The notes: generated by a model from the letters alone, not told the origin. Positions 17,393 through 26,524 are shown, counted from the first letter of the stretch. The stretch: DNA of 64,000 nt from Brucella thiophenivorans (GCF_002252445.1 NZ_NNRJ01000019.1:434001-498000); one strand, 5' to 3'. Made by a program: numbers and translations.

Positions 17393-17977
17393 TTAGGAAG
17401 ACCAGGGCCCATTATAATCTGAAACAATCTTCTCCATATCCGCACGTGGGCGCTCCGGCATCTTGTTCTGCGCGGTTCCAATATGAACGAAACCCGCAAC
17501 GCGTTCGTCTGGCGAAAGGCCGAGATAGGCACGTGAAGGCGCATCATCTGAATACCAGTTGGTAATCCAGTTGGTTGCATAGCCTAACGCATTGGCAGCA
17601 GCACACAGATTCATGGCGACCGCACCAGCGGAAAGAAACTGCTCCCATTCAGGGATACGCTCATGCGCCACAGGTGATGAAACGACGCCAATAACCAATG
17701 GCGCACGCGCAAAGCGCGACCGCTCCTGATCCTTGCGGCTATCAGGCAACGGCCCTTCCCGCTCTTCGGCTCGCGTGGCAAGATATTCGCCAACCTGATG
17801 GCGTACATCGCCACGATAAAGAATGAAGCGCCATGGCGTCAGACGGCCATGATCGGGCACGCGTGCTGCAACTTTCAGCAATTCGTCAAGTTCAGCACCC
17901 TGCGGAGCCGGTTCGGAAATTGCGGAAATCGGCGTGGAACTGCGCTGTGCAAGAAACTCAAAGACCGGACGTGCCAC
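17393..17977 (-). CDS. Nitroreductase family flavoprotein (YdjA type)
   Basis: A 194-residue nitroreductase-fold protein from the GTG at 17977, which has GAGG 9 bases upstream; the frame is open further to 18088, but the family begins at VARPVFEFLAQRSS. FMN-binding residues are suggested by RSSTPI at the start, RVPDHGRLTPWRF (about 38-50) and the C-terminal GFVHIGTA. It is the short, single-domain YdjA-like class that reduces nitro compounds or quinones with NAD(P)H. It lies directly upstream of the flavin reductase gene in the same orientation. Confidence 0.85.
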   Translation of the reverse strand: MARPVFEFLAQRSSTPISAISEPAPQGAELDELLKVAARVPDHGRLTPWRFILYRGDVRHQVGEYLATRAEEREGPLPDSRKDQERSRFARAPLVIGVVSSPVAHERIPEWEQFLSAGAVAMNLCAAANALGYATNWITNWYSDDAPSRAYLGLSPDERVAGFVHIGTAQNKMPERPRADMEKIVSDYNGPWSS

Positions 17978-18167
17978 GGGGGAAACCTCATCGCTCAAAT
18001 CTGCATAAATTATTCCATATGAATGGAAGCCGCTTCCTTCTCGCGCGACATCATGAAGGTGTAAAGCCAAAAATCTATGACGACACATGTCGCACGAATA
18101 TAATTTTGCAAGAGTAACAGTCAGTTTAGCCTTGAATTTGCCACCCGCTTGGGTTCAAAACATCATC

Positions 18168-19184
18168 ATGTCAGATCGTTCAGACCTGTTTCGAACAAGC
18201 CGCAAGAAATTATCGCGCAGCAAGTCACTTGCAGCGGGCATTTCGCTTGTGCTGTTTGCATCGTCCGCGCTTGCTCAGGACATCAACAGCACAATCACAC
18301 TGCCCGACTTGCCACAACCAGAGCTCGACCTGCCGGCGCTCAGCCCCTATGCCAATCCTAATAGCCCGGAAAATAATCCGCTCGTCAAAACGAGCGAACT
18401 GGATTTAAAGGCTCGTCTTAATCAGGATGGGCCGGATATTTCAACCGGGCTTGTCTGGCGCGTGTTTGCACCGGAGACCGGACCCGATGGACAGTTGGCA
18501 CTGATCGCGTCATCAAAAGGCGGTAGTGCAGTTTTCAATTTGCCGGAGGGCAGCTATCTGGTTCATGCAGCCTATGGCCGCGCAGGAGCGACGAAGCGTA
18601 TCACATTGACCAATGGCAATCGCCATGAAGTGATGACGCTGGATGCTGGTGGCATGAAACTAAGCGCAGTTTTACCTGATCAAGGAGCGATCAAAAGCGA
18701 TCTTGTTCGCTTCTCGATTTATGCTGATGAGGACAATAGCGACCGTTCGTTGATCGTGCCAGATGTAAAACCAGATACGATTATCCGATTGAACAGCGGC
18801 ACTTATCACGTGGTTTCAAACTACGGCACCGCAAATGCCATTATCCGGGCCGATATTCGCGTTGAGGCGGGCAAGCTCACCGAAGCAACAGTTCAGCATC
18901 GCGCAGCCGAAGTCATCCTCAAGCTCGTTGCAAAAAAAGGTGGCGAAGCCCTCGCCGATACCTCGTGGTCAATCCTCAATGCCTCGGGCGACGTGGTTCG
19001 TGAAAGTGCGGGCGCTTATTCGTCCATGGTTCTCATCGAAGGCGATTATGTCGCCGTGGCCAAGAACAAGGATCGTATTTATCAGCGCGACTTCAAAGTG
19101 ACGTCCGGTGACAATGAAGAAGTTGAAGTTATCGCAAACCGAGAGTCCGAAGCACTAACAGACGACGATGCGGCGCAGGACTGA
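18168..19184 (+). CDS. Exported protein with three tandem beta-sandwich-like repeats
   Basis: A 338-residue protein of unknown function. A basic start, a hydrophobic stretch (LAAGISLVLFASSALA, ~21-37) and A-Q form a signal peptide, so it is probably periplasmic. After a Pro-rich linker come three tandem repeats of about 60-80 residues, each with the same order: a W/F-x-I/V strand, then LPEGSYLVHAAYG, LNSGTYHVVSNYG or LIEGDYVAVAKNK, then a strand followed by an E-rich V-x-V/L strand. The pattern resembles carboxypeptidase-regulatory or Ig-like beta domains found in the tails of von Willebrand-type proteins. The ATG at 18168 precedes the signal peptide correctly; it has a weak ribosome-binding site. 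Monocistronic, with a terminator shared with thrS. Confidence 0.75.
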   Translation: MSDRSDLFRTSRKKLSRSKSLAAGISLVLFASSALAQDINSTITLPDLPQPELDLPALSPYANPNSPENNPLVKTSELDLKARLNQDGPDISTGLVWRVFAPETGPDGQLALIASSKGGSAVFNLPEGSYLVHAAYGRAGATKRITLTNGNRHEVMTLDAGGMKLSAVLPDQGAIKSDLVRFSIYADEDNSDRSLIVPDVKPDTIIRLNSGTYHVVSNYGTANAIIRADIRVEAGKLTEATVQHRAAEVILKLVAKKGGEALADTSWSILNASGDVVRESAGAYSSMVLIEGDYVAVAKNKDRIYQRDFKVTSGDNEEVEVIANRESEALTDDDAAQD

Positions 19185-19205
19185 ATAATAATTTATCCAG
19201 AAATG

Positions 19206-19238
19206 AAAAAGGCCCGCTCGAAGCGGGCCTTTTCTTTT
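19206..19238. terminator. Bidirectional terminator between convergent genes
   Basis: AAAAGGCCCGCT-cga-AGCGGGCCTTTT with a T-run on each strand. It serves both the exported-protein gene and thrS, whose stop codon starts at 19237. Confidence 0.92.
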
Positions 19239-21207
19239 ATGCATTGCGCAGACGCAGAAGATCTGGCGGTGTCGCTTCTTCTGTCAGACGAACAATCGCC
19301 TCATCCAGCGTCATCGACTCTTGGTCGCGTGACCCAAGGCGACGCATATTGACCGTCTTTTCTTCTGCTTCACGCATGCCGCAAACGAGAATAACCGGAA
19401 CCTTCTGAACTGAATGTTCGCGAACCTTGTAGTTGATCTTCTCGTTACGAACGTCAGTCACCACCTGCAGGCCAGCAGCCTTGAGCTTTGCCGCAACTTC
19501 AGCTGCATAACCATCGGCTTCCGAAGTAATCGTCGCAACGACAACCTGAATCGGTGCAAACCACAGTGGCATGTGACCGGCGAAGTTTTCAATCAGAATG
19601 CCAAGGAAACGCTCCATCGATCCGCAAATCGCGCGATGGATCATAACCGGCTGGGTCTTTTCCGAATTGCTGTCGATATAGAACGCGCCGAAACGTTCCG
19701 GCAGATTGAAATCGACCTGCGTGGTTCCGCACTGCCATTCGCGACCGATCGCATCTTTCAGCGTATATTCGAACTTCGGACCGTAAAACGCACCTTCGCC
19801 CGGCAAAATACCGGTCTTGATGTCTTCCGACTGCTCCTTGATCTGCTCAAGAACCGTCATCATCACGCTTTCAGCGCGATCCCACAATTCATCCGAACCG
19901 ACGCGCTTTTCAGGACGGGTCGAAAGCTTGATCGTGATCCCTTTAAAGCCGAAGTCCTTATAGACCGACAGAATGAGATCATTGATGCGCAAGCATTCAG
20001 CAGCCATCTGCTCTTCCGTGCAGAACACATGCGCATCGTCCTGCGTGAAGCCACGCACACGCATCAGACCGTGAAGGGCGCCAGATGGCTCATAGCGATG
20101 CACATTGCCAAATTCTGCAAGCTTTATAGGCAGGTCGCGGTAAGACTTAAGACCATGCTTAAATATCTGAACGTGACCTGGGCAGTTCATTGGCTTCAAT
20201 GCGAAAACGCGGTCGTCGTCGGTATCGTCACCGGCAACAGTCACCTTGAACATGTTGTCGCGATACCAGCCCCAGTGACCGGATGTCTCCCAGAGCGACT
20301 TATCCAGCACCTGTGGTGCGTTGACTTCCTGATAGCCGTGGCTGTCGAGACGACGGCGCATATAGCTCACGAGCGTCTGGAACATGCGCCAGCCTTTGGC
20401 GTGCCAAAACACAACGCCCGGGCCCTCTTCCTGAAAGTGGAACAGGTCCATTTCGCGGCCCAGACGACGATGATCACGCTTTTCAGCTTCTTCAAGCATG
20501 TGAAGATAGGCCTGAAGATCATTATCGTTAGCAAATGCTGTACCGTAGATACGCGTCAGCATAGGATTGTTGGAATCACCGCGCCAATACGCACCCGCAA
20601 CCTTCATCAGCTTGAACGAATTGCCGATCTGACCGGTAGACGCCATATGCGGACCACGGCAAAGGTCAAACCATTCGCCCTGATTGTAAATTTTGAGATC
20701 CTGACCTTCGGCAATCGCATCGACAAGCTCAACCTTGTAGCTTTCGCCCTTATCGGCAAAAACCTGCTTGGCTTTCTCGCGCGACCAAATCTGCTTGGTG
20801 AACGGTTTGTTGCGCTGAATGATTTCGCGCATCTTCTTTTCGATCACCGGCAAATCATCTGGCGTGAAAGGCTCATTACGCGCAAAGTCGTAATAGAAAC
20901 CGTTCTCGATAACGGGGCCGATTGTGACCTGCGTTCCTGGAAAGAGTTCCTGCACAGCTTCTGCCAGAACGTGCGCCGTATCGTGGCGGATCAGTTCGAG
21001 CGCGCGCGGGTCTTCGCGGGTCAGAATTTCAATTGCGCCGGAAGCGCCAAGCGGATCAGACAGATCGCGCACGGTGCCATCTACGGCATAGGCCACGGCC
21101 TTTTTTGCAAGTGATTTGGAGATTGATTCAGCAAGTTCAAACCCGGTTGTTGCGGCATCATATTCGCGCACCGAGCCATCAGGAAACTGCATGGAGACAT
21201 TCGACAT
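19237..21207 (-). CDS. thrS: Threonyl-tRNA synthetase
   Basis: A 656-residue class II aminoacyl-tRNA synthetase. In order: TGS domain (1-62), the editing domain with [11 protein letters not shown] near 74-84, the catalytic core from about 245 with the zinc/active-site motif MNCPGHVQ and the class II motif 2 ([17 protein letters not shown]), motif 3 ([11 protein letters not shown]), and the anticodon-binding domain (from about 545). The editing domain means mischarged Ser-tRNA(Thr) can be cleared. The ATG at 21207 has GGAAG upstream; an extension to 21234 would add nine residues outside the family. No T-box or similar leader is visible. Essential housekeeping gene. Confidence 0.96.
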   Translation of the reverse strand: MSNVSMQFPDGSVREYDAATTGFELAESISKSLAKKAVAYAVDGTVRDLSDPLGASGAIEILTREDPRALELIRHDTAHVLAEAVQELFPGTQVTIGPVIENGFYYDFARNEPFTPDDLPVIEKKMREIIQRNKPFTKQIWSREKAKQVFADKGESYKVELVDAIAEGQDLKIYNQGEWFDLCRGPHMASTGQIGNSFKLMKVAGAYWRGDSNNPMLTRIYGTAFANDNDLQAYLHMLEEAEKRDHRRLGREMDLFHFQEEGPGVVFWHAKGWRMFQTLVSYMRRRLDSHGYQEVNAPQVLDKSLWETSGHWGWYRDNMFKVTVAGDDTDDDRVFALKPMNCPGHVQIFKHGLKSYRDLPIKLAEFGNVHRYEPSGALHGLMRVRGFTQDDAHVFCTEEQMAAECLRINDLILSVYKDFGFKGITIKLSTRPEKRVGSDELWDRAESVMMTVLEQIKEQSEDIKTGILPGEGAFYGPKFEYTLKDAIGREWQCGTTQVDFNLPERFGAFYIDSNSEKTQPVMIHRAICGSMERFLGILIENFAGHMPLWFAPIQVVVATITSEADGYAAEVAAKLKAAGLQVVTDVRNEKINYKVREHSVQKVPVILVCGMREAEEKTVNMRRLGSRDQESMTLDEAIVRLTEEATPPDLLRLRNA

Positions 21208-21411
21208 TTTTTCTTCCTTATCCAGTCCCGCCAACGATTGCGGGTGGTTAATTCATGAGACACGTCTCTCTGGTTAAAAGAGTCGCGAATTGGTAGCTTT
21301 TAATGAAGACTGGCTATTACTGGTTTTTGCCCGCGCCGTAAAGCAAAAGCGCCATGGCAGTTATGGCAAACTGCATCACGGCGCTGTTAGAATTCCAGAA
21401 ACTAAATGGAC

Positions 21412-22629
21412 TTAGTTACGAATTGCCAAGCAAGGAACGCCCTGCTGCTTAAGCTGAACGCAGGTCTTTTGTGCTGCATCCGAATCTTTGAAACCTGTAA
21501 AGCGAACACGATAGACTTTGCGACCACGCGGCGCGGTCGAAATCTCGGCTTTGGTACCAGGTACCAAACGGCTTACCACTGGCAGATATTTGGCTTGCAA
21601 TTCGTCAGCGCCTGTACGCGACGGTGTCACGCCGACCTGAACGCGCCATGCAGACATCGCCGCTTTCACCATAAAGCCGCCGTCACCCTGCTCGATCTTA
21701 TTATCTTCAATCATATCCGCAACCAGATCAGCTTTTGGCTTTTCAGGCATAAGCGCTGAGATAACCGGCAAAGGTGTCTGAACAGATGCTGTAACGATGT
21801 CGTCCAAAGCCGTGCCTACGCCTTCAGTGGCGAAGCGGGTCAGAAGTTTCGCCATACGATCATCGCGCTCACGCGACGATCCTGCTCCCAGCACAACGCC
21901 GACAAGATGTTTGTCATTGATGATGGCCGATGAAACGAGATTATAACCTGACACATCGGTATAGCCGGTCTTAATGCCATCAACGCCCTGATAGCGATAC
22001 ATCAGATTGTTATGGCCGTTAAACGGACGTCCCTTATAGGTAAAGCTGCGCTGCGAAAACAGCGCATATTCATTTGGAAAATCCCGACGCAGCGACATGC
22101 CAAGCACAGCCATATCGCGTGCTGTTGTCAGCTGTGTCATCTTCCCGGTTAACCCGGATGGATTGACGAAGTATGTGCTCTTCATGCCAAGATTTCGGGC
22201 TTTTTGGGTCATCAGGCGACCAAACCCGTCTTCTGAACCACCCAGATATTCACCCATGACCGTTGCTGCATCATTTGCAGAAACAACAATCATGCCGCTG
22301 ACAGCATCGCGGACAGAAATCGTCGAGCCCGATTTCAGGTAAAGCTTCATCCTGACTTTCGCAGCAGCATTCTTGGAAACAGGCATTTCGTCATCCCAAT
22401 GAATCCGGCCCGTCCTCAGTGCTTCAAACGTCATGTAAAGCGTCATCATCTTTGCGAGTGATGCCGGTGCATGTTGCTGGGTAGACCCTTCCTGCCCCAG
22501 AATAACGCCACTCTCGGCGTCAAACACCACCCACGAAATATTTGCCATTGCATTGGTAGCGCAGAAAACACTGGCACCAAGCGCAACACCGGCAATCAGC
22601 AGGGAGATGCGGGACGACGATCTATTCAT
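21412..22629 (-). CDS. D-alanyl-D-alanine carboxypeptidase (PBP5/6 type) with SPOR domain
   Basis: A 405-residue exported serine peptidase that trims the terminal D-alanine of peptidoglycan side chains. After a signal peptide (LLIAGVALGASVFCATNAMA, to about residue 30), the penicillin-binding motifs are present: SxxK as SLAK, SxN as SAN and KTG as KTGY. The last ~80 residues (from AWRVQVG) match a SPOR domain, which binds denuded septal glycan. That combination would place the enzyme at division sites and is characteristic of alphaproteobacterial DacA/DacF homologues. No amphipathic PBP5 membrane anchor is evident. The chosen ATG is 22629. Monocistronic. Confidence 0.9.
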   Translation of the reverse strand: MNRSSSRISLLIAGVALGASVFCATNAMANISWVVFDAESGVILGQEGSTQQHAPASLAKMMTLYMTFEALRTGRIHWDDEMPVSKNAAAKVRMKLYLKSGSTISVRDAVSGMIVVSANDAATVMGEYLGGSEDGFGRLMTQKARNLGMKSTYFVNPSGLTGKMTQLTTARDMAVLGMSLRRDFPNEYALFSQRSFTYKGRPFNGHNNLMYRYQGVDGIKTGYTDVSGYNLVSSAIINDKHLVGVVLGAGSSRERDDRMAKLLTRFATEGVGTALDDIVTASVQTPLPVISALMPEKPKADLVADMIEDNKIEQGDGGFMVKAAMSAWRVQVGVTPSRTGADELQAKYLPVVSRLVPGTKAEISTAPRGRKVYRVRFTGFKDSDAAQKTCVQLKQQGVPCLAIRN

Positions 22630-22800
22630 AATGGCTCGCAATTATAGAAGACCAGATGCAAATGAAGTCAAAATGCGGCGTGATAAAGACGCTCGCTCAA
22701 CCTGTTTTCCTTTTTCCAATAAAACAGAATTATAATTAACGAATTCTAATCAAACCTAAAAATATCAACAGTTTTGTGTAAAACCTTAAAAAACAAAATC

Positions 22801-23172
22801 TTAGCTTTCAGGCGACGAAACCCGCCAATATCGCCACGGTAAATACCAGCGATAATACGCTGACAATTCTCTCGGCACTGGATCGAACCCATGTGTTCCC
22901 ATTGGACCACAACGCATGATACGAAAAAGCCCCATCCAGCTACCATTCCACAGTCCGTATCGGGCAACCGATTCATAGGTATATTCTGAACATGTCGGCA
23001 TATGACGGCAGGAATTGCCGATGAAGGAAGATAATGTGAGCTGATATAGTCGTATCAGACTTGTTCCGAGCAATCTGCCCGGAGTTTTCCGCCACGGATC
23101 AGTAAAATTGCGTGTCTTACGCTTCTTGATTGCAGCAGCATCACCCGAATGATCCTTCCCGCAACCACACAT
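22801..23172 (-). CDS. yidD: Membrane protein insertion efficiency factor YidD
   Basis: A 123-residue YidD homologue, a small membrane-associated protein that assists YidC-dependent insertion. The core is unmistakable: YQLTLSSFIGNSCRHMPTCSEY, with CRHMPTCS the family signature, then GLFRIMRCGPMGTHGFDPVP. It is longer than E. coli YidD (85 residues) because of a ~40-residue N-terminal extension that begins MCGCGKDH, a Cys-Gly-Cys motif unusual for the family. Its ATG overlaps the stop of the IscU-like gene (TAATG), so the two are translationally coupled. In enterobacteria yidD sits between rnpA and yidC; here it does not. Confidence 0.92.
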   Translation of the reverse strand: MCGCGKDHSGDAAAIKKRKTRNFTDPWRKTPGRLLGTSLIRLYQLTLSSFIGNSCRHMPTCSEYTYESVARYGLWNGSWMGLFRIMRCGPMGTHGFDPVPRELSAYYRWYLPWRYWRVSSPES

Positions 23173-23612
23173 TAGGCGGCCTTCACCTTTTCTTCGATCT
23201 GGCAAATGCAATCGATAACGGCATCGAATGTCAGAAGCGTCGAAGCATGGCGGGCTTTATAGTCGCGTACTGGCTCGAAATATTTGAGATCCTCGAAGCG
23301 GCCTTTGGGTGCAGGACCATTTTCTTTGAGCATTCTGATCATCGCATCGCGCACGGCTCGGAGTTCTGTGGACGTACAACCCACGATATTGCGCGCCATA
23401 ACCGACGACGACGCCTGCCCCAAAGCACAAGCCTTTACCTCATGCGCAAAGTCTGCAACCACACCATCTGTCATCTTAAGATAAACAGTGACTGTCGAAC
23501 CGCACAATTTTGAGTGAACAGTCGCAACGGCGTCCGGATCTGCAATTCGCCCCAGGCGGTCAATATTCCCTGCAAATTCAAGGATTCGTTTGTTATAGAC
23601 GTCATCGATCAT
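23172..23612 (-). CDS. IscU/NifU-like iron-sulfur scaffold protein, degenerate ligand set
   Basis: A 146-residue homologue of IscU and of the N-terminal domain of NifU, which build Fe-S clusters on three conserved cysteines and an aspartate. Two cysteines are kept: C37 in KLCGSTVTV and C62 in ACALGQASSSV. The third position, normally His-Cys-Ser, reads His-Ala-Ser (H122-A123-S124), and the aspartate next to the first cysteine is Ser39. It may therefore not hold a canonical [2Fe-2S] cluster on its own; C135 and C137 near the C-terminus are possible substitutes. ATG at 23612 with AAGG upstream. It is followed by yidD with a one-base overlap. No other suf or isc genes are near. Confidence 0.85.
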   Translation of the reverse strand: MIDDVYNKRILEFAGNIDRLGRIADPDAVATVHSKLCGSTVTVYLKMTDGVVADFAHEVKACALGQASSSVMARNIVGCTSTELRAVRDAMIRMLKENGPAPKGRFEDLKYFEPVRDYKARHASTLLTFDAVIDCICQIEEKVKAA

Positions 23613-23869
23613 AGCCAAACCTTCCGCCTTGCCGGATAAATACGTAAAATTGTCGTCCGTTAACGGTTTGAAGTTGCATTTTCCTGTCTATATAATAGGC
23701 AAGTCGCGACTACGCCATGGACAGATTATCACATGGTTTTGAGTAGCCGACGAATAACCGTCCGGCAGCTTGGTGTTGCCGGATCAATACATCGCACGTT
23801 CGCAAGACGCATCGTTGTGTTGTCCGTTTAACTCGTCTCCTCCTTGAAGGGGACTACGGGAGAATACTG

Positions 23870-24490
23870 ATGGACGCTCGCATCCTCAAAATCGATGACG
23901 AATCCACCTCTTCTGCATATTTGCCAAAGCCAACACAGGCAGAAGCAGAAGCCGCTGTGCGCACACTTCTTCGCTGGGCAGGTGATAATCCTGACCGTGA
24001 AGGGCTTCTCGATACACCCATGCGTGTTACAAAATCATATAGTGAACTGTTTGGCGGCTATGCTGAAAGCCCGGAAGATGTGCTCGGCACAACTTTTGAG
24101 GAAGTCTCTGGCTATGACGATATGGTGCTGGTGAAGGATATTTCCTTCTTCTCGCATTGCGAACACCATATGGTGCCAATTATCGGCAAGGCGCATGTTG
24201 CTTATCTGCCTGATGGCAAGGTCCTTGGCCTGTCGAAAATTGCGCGTGTTGTTGATATTTTTGCACGTCGCCTGCAAACGCAGGAAAGCATCACCGCACA
24301 GATTGCCGGCAGCATCCAGCGTATTCTTAAGCCACGCGGCGTTGCTGTGATGATCGATGCTGAACATATGTGCATGGCCATGCGCGGTATCCGCAAGCAA
24401 GGTGCGAGCACTATCACCACGACCTTTACCGGTGAGTATAAGAGCGAAGTGCACGAACAGGTTCGCTTTATGAGCCTTATCCGCCAGTAA
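23870..24490 (+). CDS. folE: GTP cyclohydrolase I
   Basis: A 206-residue enzyme that converts GTP to dihydroneopterin triphosphate, the first step of folate synthesis and, in many bacteria, of queuosine precursor synthesis. The zinc ligands are the Cys and His in SHCEHHMVP (about 97-105) and the Cys in [10 protein letters not shown] (about 166-175). The C-terminal TTTFTGEY block is also typical. Length is close to E. coli FolE (222). GGGAG lies 7 bases before the ATG. hisI begins 22 bases downstream and is probably in the same operon. Confidence 0.95.
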   Translation: MDARILKIDDESTSSAYLPKPTQAEAEAAVRTLLRWAGDNPDREGLLDTPMRVTKSYSELFGGYAESPEDVLGTTFEEVSGYDDMVLVKDISFFSHCEHHMVPIIGKAHVAYLPDGKVLGLSKIARVVDIFARRLQTQESITAQIAGSIQRILKPRGVAVMIDAEHMCMAMRGIRKQGASTITTTFTGEYKSEVHEQVRFMSLIRQ

Positions 24491-24512
24491 AAATTGAGAA
24501 TCAGGCGCAACA

Positions 24513-24938
24513 ATGAGCATTTTTCCTGCCCAGTCTTCCGACAAGAAGGCGATTGAAGAAGGCGCGGTTTTCATGCCGCGCTTTGACGCTTCCGGCCTCA
24601 TCACGGCTGTCGTTACCGATGCGCATGATGGCGAATTGCTGATGGTTGCGCATATGAACGAGGAAGCGTTGCGCCTGACGCTTGAAACTGGCATTGCTCA
24701 TTACTGGTCGCGATCCCGCAAAACCCTTTGGAAAAAGGGCGAAACCTCAGGCAATCTTCAAAGCGTTATTGAGTTGCGCACGGATTGCGATCAGGATGCG
24801 CTCTGGCTCAAGGTTCGCGTCGCGGGTGATGGCCCAACCTGCCACACGGGTCGTCGTTCCTGCTTCTATCGTCAGGTGCAATCAGAGAATGGTAATGTGA
24901 GCCTTTCGCTTGAAGGCACTTGCGGCCATAACCACTGA
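24513..24938 (+). CDS. hisI: Phosphoribosyl-AMP cyclohydrolase
   Basis: A 141-residue monofunctional enzyme of the third step of histidine synthesis, opening the adenine ring of phosphoribosyl-AMP. Metal-binding motifs are present: [18 protein letters not shown] near the start (conserved MxNxEA as MNEEA), [10 protein letters not shown], and [11 protein letters not shown] near the end. The fused PR-ATP pyrophosphatase domain seen in E. coli HisIE is absent, as usual in alphaproteobacteria. It follows folE closely in the same direction. A 39-bp inverted repeat lies after its stop, just before the patatin gene. Confidence 0.94.
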   Translation: MSIFPAQSSDKKAIEEGAVFMPRFDASGLITAVVTDAHDGELLMVAHMNEEALRLTLETGIAHYWSRSRKTLWKKGETSGNLQSVIELRTDCDQDALWLKVRVAGDGPTCHTGRRSCFYRQVQSENGNVSLSLEGTCGHNH

Positions 24939-24971
24939 CTTTTCATTCGCGCCTTCAAATTGCAACATTTA

Positions 24972-25010
24972 TTGTTTCGATACGGTGTTTTGATAGTATC
25001 ATCGAAACAA
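24972..25010 (+). promoter_or_regulatory. Inverted repeat in patatin gene leader
   Basis: Perfect 10-bp arms TTGTTTCGAT and ATCGAAACAA are 19 bases apart; an inner GATAC/GTATC pair extends the symmetry. The right arm ends at the ribosome-binding site AGAGGTG, 17 bases before the ATG at 25027. It could be an operator or an RNA hairpin controlling the phospholipase gene; with no T-tract it is not a standard terminator of hisI. Confidence 0.45.
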
Positions 25011-25026
25011 GAGGTGTTTAGTCGAA

Positions 25027-25971
25027 ATGCTCGCATGGGGTCAAAGGCGCAAGGCTGGCAATTCGCAACCCTTGACGCCCGAAGAAGAAATCATCGATTT
25101 GCCACAAGTTCGGCATGAACCGCGCCGAATTGCCCTTGCGCTTGGCGGCGGTGCTGCGCGCGGCTGGGCGCATATTGGTGTGCTCCGTGCGCTTGATGAA
25201 GCTGGCATCGAAATTGAAATGATCGCGGGCACGTCTATCGGTGCGCTTGTCGGTGGATGCTATCTCGCAGGCAAGCTTGACCAGCTTGAAGAATTTGCCC
25301 GAAGTCTGACACGGCGGCGCATGTTCAATCTTCTCGACATTACATTTCGCGGCAGTGGGCTGTTCGGTGGCATGAAGCTTGACGGACGTATGCGAGAACA
25401 TCTCGATGGCTTGCGCCTTGAAGAGCTGGATCGTCCCTTTGTCGCAGTGTGCACGGAACTGCGCACGGGCCACGAAATCTGGCTTTCCTCCGGCCCGCTG
25501 GTCGAGGCCATGCGCGCATCCTATGCCCTGCCCGGCGTATTCGAGCCGGTGCGCTGGCAGGAGCGCGTGTTGGTCGATGGTGCGCTTGTCAATCCTGTAC
25601 CCGTTTCCGTCTGCCGCGCCTATGAACAGCGCTTGGTGCTGGCTGTGAACCTTCACTATGATCAGTTCGGGCGCGCGGCCGTCATCAAACATGCGCAATC
25701 GCAGCATGAAAATCTGGCCGAAGTGATCGGCACTGGAAAAGAAAGCCGCTTAGGAATCACCGGCGTAATGATGGAAGCCTTCAACATCATTCAGGATCGT
25801 ATTTCACGGGCGCGCATGGCTGGCGATCCGCCGGATGTATCACTGATGCCAACTGTCGGACAAATCGGCCTTGCAGAGTTCCATCGCGCTTCTGAAGCCA
25901 TCGACATCGGCTATGCCGAAACGGTTAAACGACTTGAAGACATCAAGCGTCTTCAGGGGATCAGCGGCTGA
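25027..25971 (+). CDS. Patatin-like phospholipase, RssA type
   Basis: A 314-residue protein with the patatin Ser-Asp dyad. The oxyanion loop is GGGAARGWAHIGVL (about 39-52), the nucleophile elbow is GTSIG (Ser near 71) and the catalytic aspartate is in DGALVNPVPV (near 191). The family hydrolyses lipid acyl esters and includes E. coli RssA and secreted effectors; no signal peptide is visible, so a cytoplasmic or membrane-peripheral location is likely. The last 80 residues are a helical region without a recognised domain. Upstream lies an inverted repeat next to the ribosome-binding site. Confidence 0.9.
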   Translation: MLAWGQRRKAGNSQPLTPEEEIIDLPQVRHEPRRIALALGGGAARGWAHIGVLRALDEAGIEIEMIAGTSIGALVGGCYLAGKLDQLEEFARSLTRRRMFNLLDITFRGSGLFGGMKLDGRMREHLDGLRLEELDRPFVAVCTELRTGHEIWLSSGPLVEAMRASYALPGVFEPVRWQERVLVDGALVNPVPVSVCRAYEQRLVLAVNLHYDQFGRAAVIKHAQSQHENLAEVIGTGKESRLGITGVMMEAFNIIQDRISRARMAGDPPDVSLMPTVGQIGLAEFHRASEAIDIGYAETVKRLEDIKRLQGISG

Positions 25972-26017
25972 TAAATCATTATTTTTCAAAAAGATTGAGC
26001 AAAGCTCAAGAATAGGC

Positions 26018-26046
26018 TTGTGCCTGTCGGATCGATTTGCTAGATG
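26018..26046 (+). promoter_or_regulatory. Promoter of first tRNA-Leu(GAG)
   Basis: TTGTGC, exactly 17 bases, then TAGATG, with the tRNA starting 34 bases later. The same spacing and very similar elements precede the second copy, which supports the assignment. Confidence 0.65.
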
Positions 26047-26079
26047 CCTCCTCGCTGACAAGTTCAGCTTCTACCACGT

Positions 26080-26164
26080 GCGGTCGTGGCGGAATTGGTA
26101 GACGCGCAGCGTTGAGGTCGCTGTGGGGCAACCCGTGGAAGTTCGAGTCTTCTCGACCGCACCA
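26080..26164 (+). tRNA. tRNA-Leu (anticodon GAG), copy 1
   Basis: An 85-base class II tRNA with encoded CCA. Acceptor arms GCGGTCG/CGACCGC, anticodon stem CAGCG/CGCTG with GAG at 26114-26116, long variable arm and T-arm GTTCGAGTC. It reads CUC and CUU leucine codons. It is identical to the second copy 296 bases downstream. Confidence 0.97.
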
Positions 26165-26312
26165 TTCTTTCCCAACAATTATGTTGTCTTGCAAAGCATC
26201 TCTGCAATCTGGTTACGACTAGATGAAGTGGAGTTTTTTGCGTTTTAAAATCAAACATTTAAAGGTTTTATAAAATAATTTCATACAATTGTGATGAACT
26301 TAAAGAATAGCC

Positions 26313-26341
26313 TTGTGTAGTCGATTTTGATTTGCTAAATG
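26313..26341 (+). promoter_or_regulatory. Promoter of second tRNA-Leu(GAG)
   Basis: TTGTGT, 17 bases, TAAATG; the tRNA starts 35 bases later. The leader GCTTCTACCACGT immediately before the tRNA is shared with copy 1. Confidence 0.65.
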
Positions 26342-26375
26342 CCCTCTCGCTGACATTGTTCAGCTTCTACCACGT

Positions 26376-26460
26376 GCGGTCGTGGCGGAATTGGTAGACG
26401 CGCAGCGTTGAGGTCGCTGTGGGGCAACCCGTGGAAGTTCGAGTCTTCTCGACCGCACCA
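26376..26460 (+). tRNA. tRNA-Leu (anticodon GAG), copy 2
   Basis: Identical in all 85 bases to the copy at 26080, with the anticodon GAG at 26410-26412. The upstream promoter region is also duplicated but has diverged, while the downstream flanks differ, so the duplication included promoter plus gene and the tRNA part has been held constant. Confidence 0.97.
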
Positions 26461-26524
26461 TTCTCTTCCAAAGAAAATTTTTTGCGCCTTTTTGGCTGCA
26501 CCTAGTTATCTTGAAAGCCTAAAG

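Noticed and set aside
19414-21114. A 566-codon open frame on the plus strand opposite thrS
   Set aside because: Lies wholly antisense to a clear thrS; composition (many H, R, N, F) is that of a mirrored gene and no domain is recognisable.
25995-26009. TTGAGC-aaa-GCTCAA hairpin after the patatin gene
   Set aside because: A 6-bp stem with no T-run; too weak to call a terminator.
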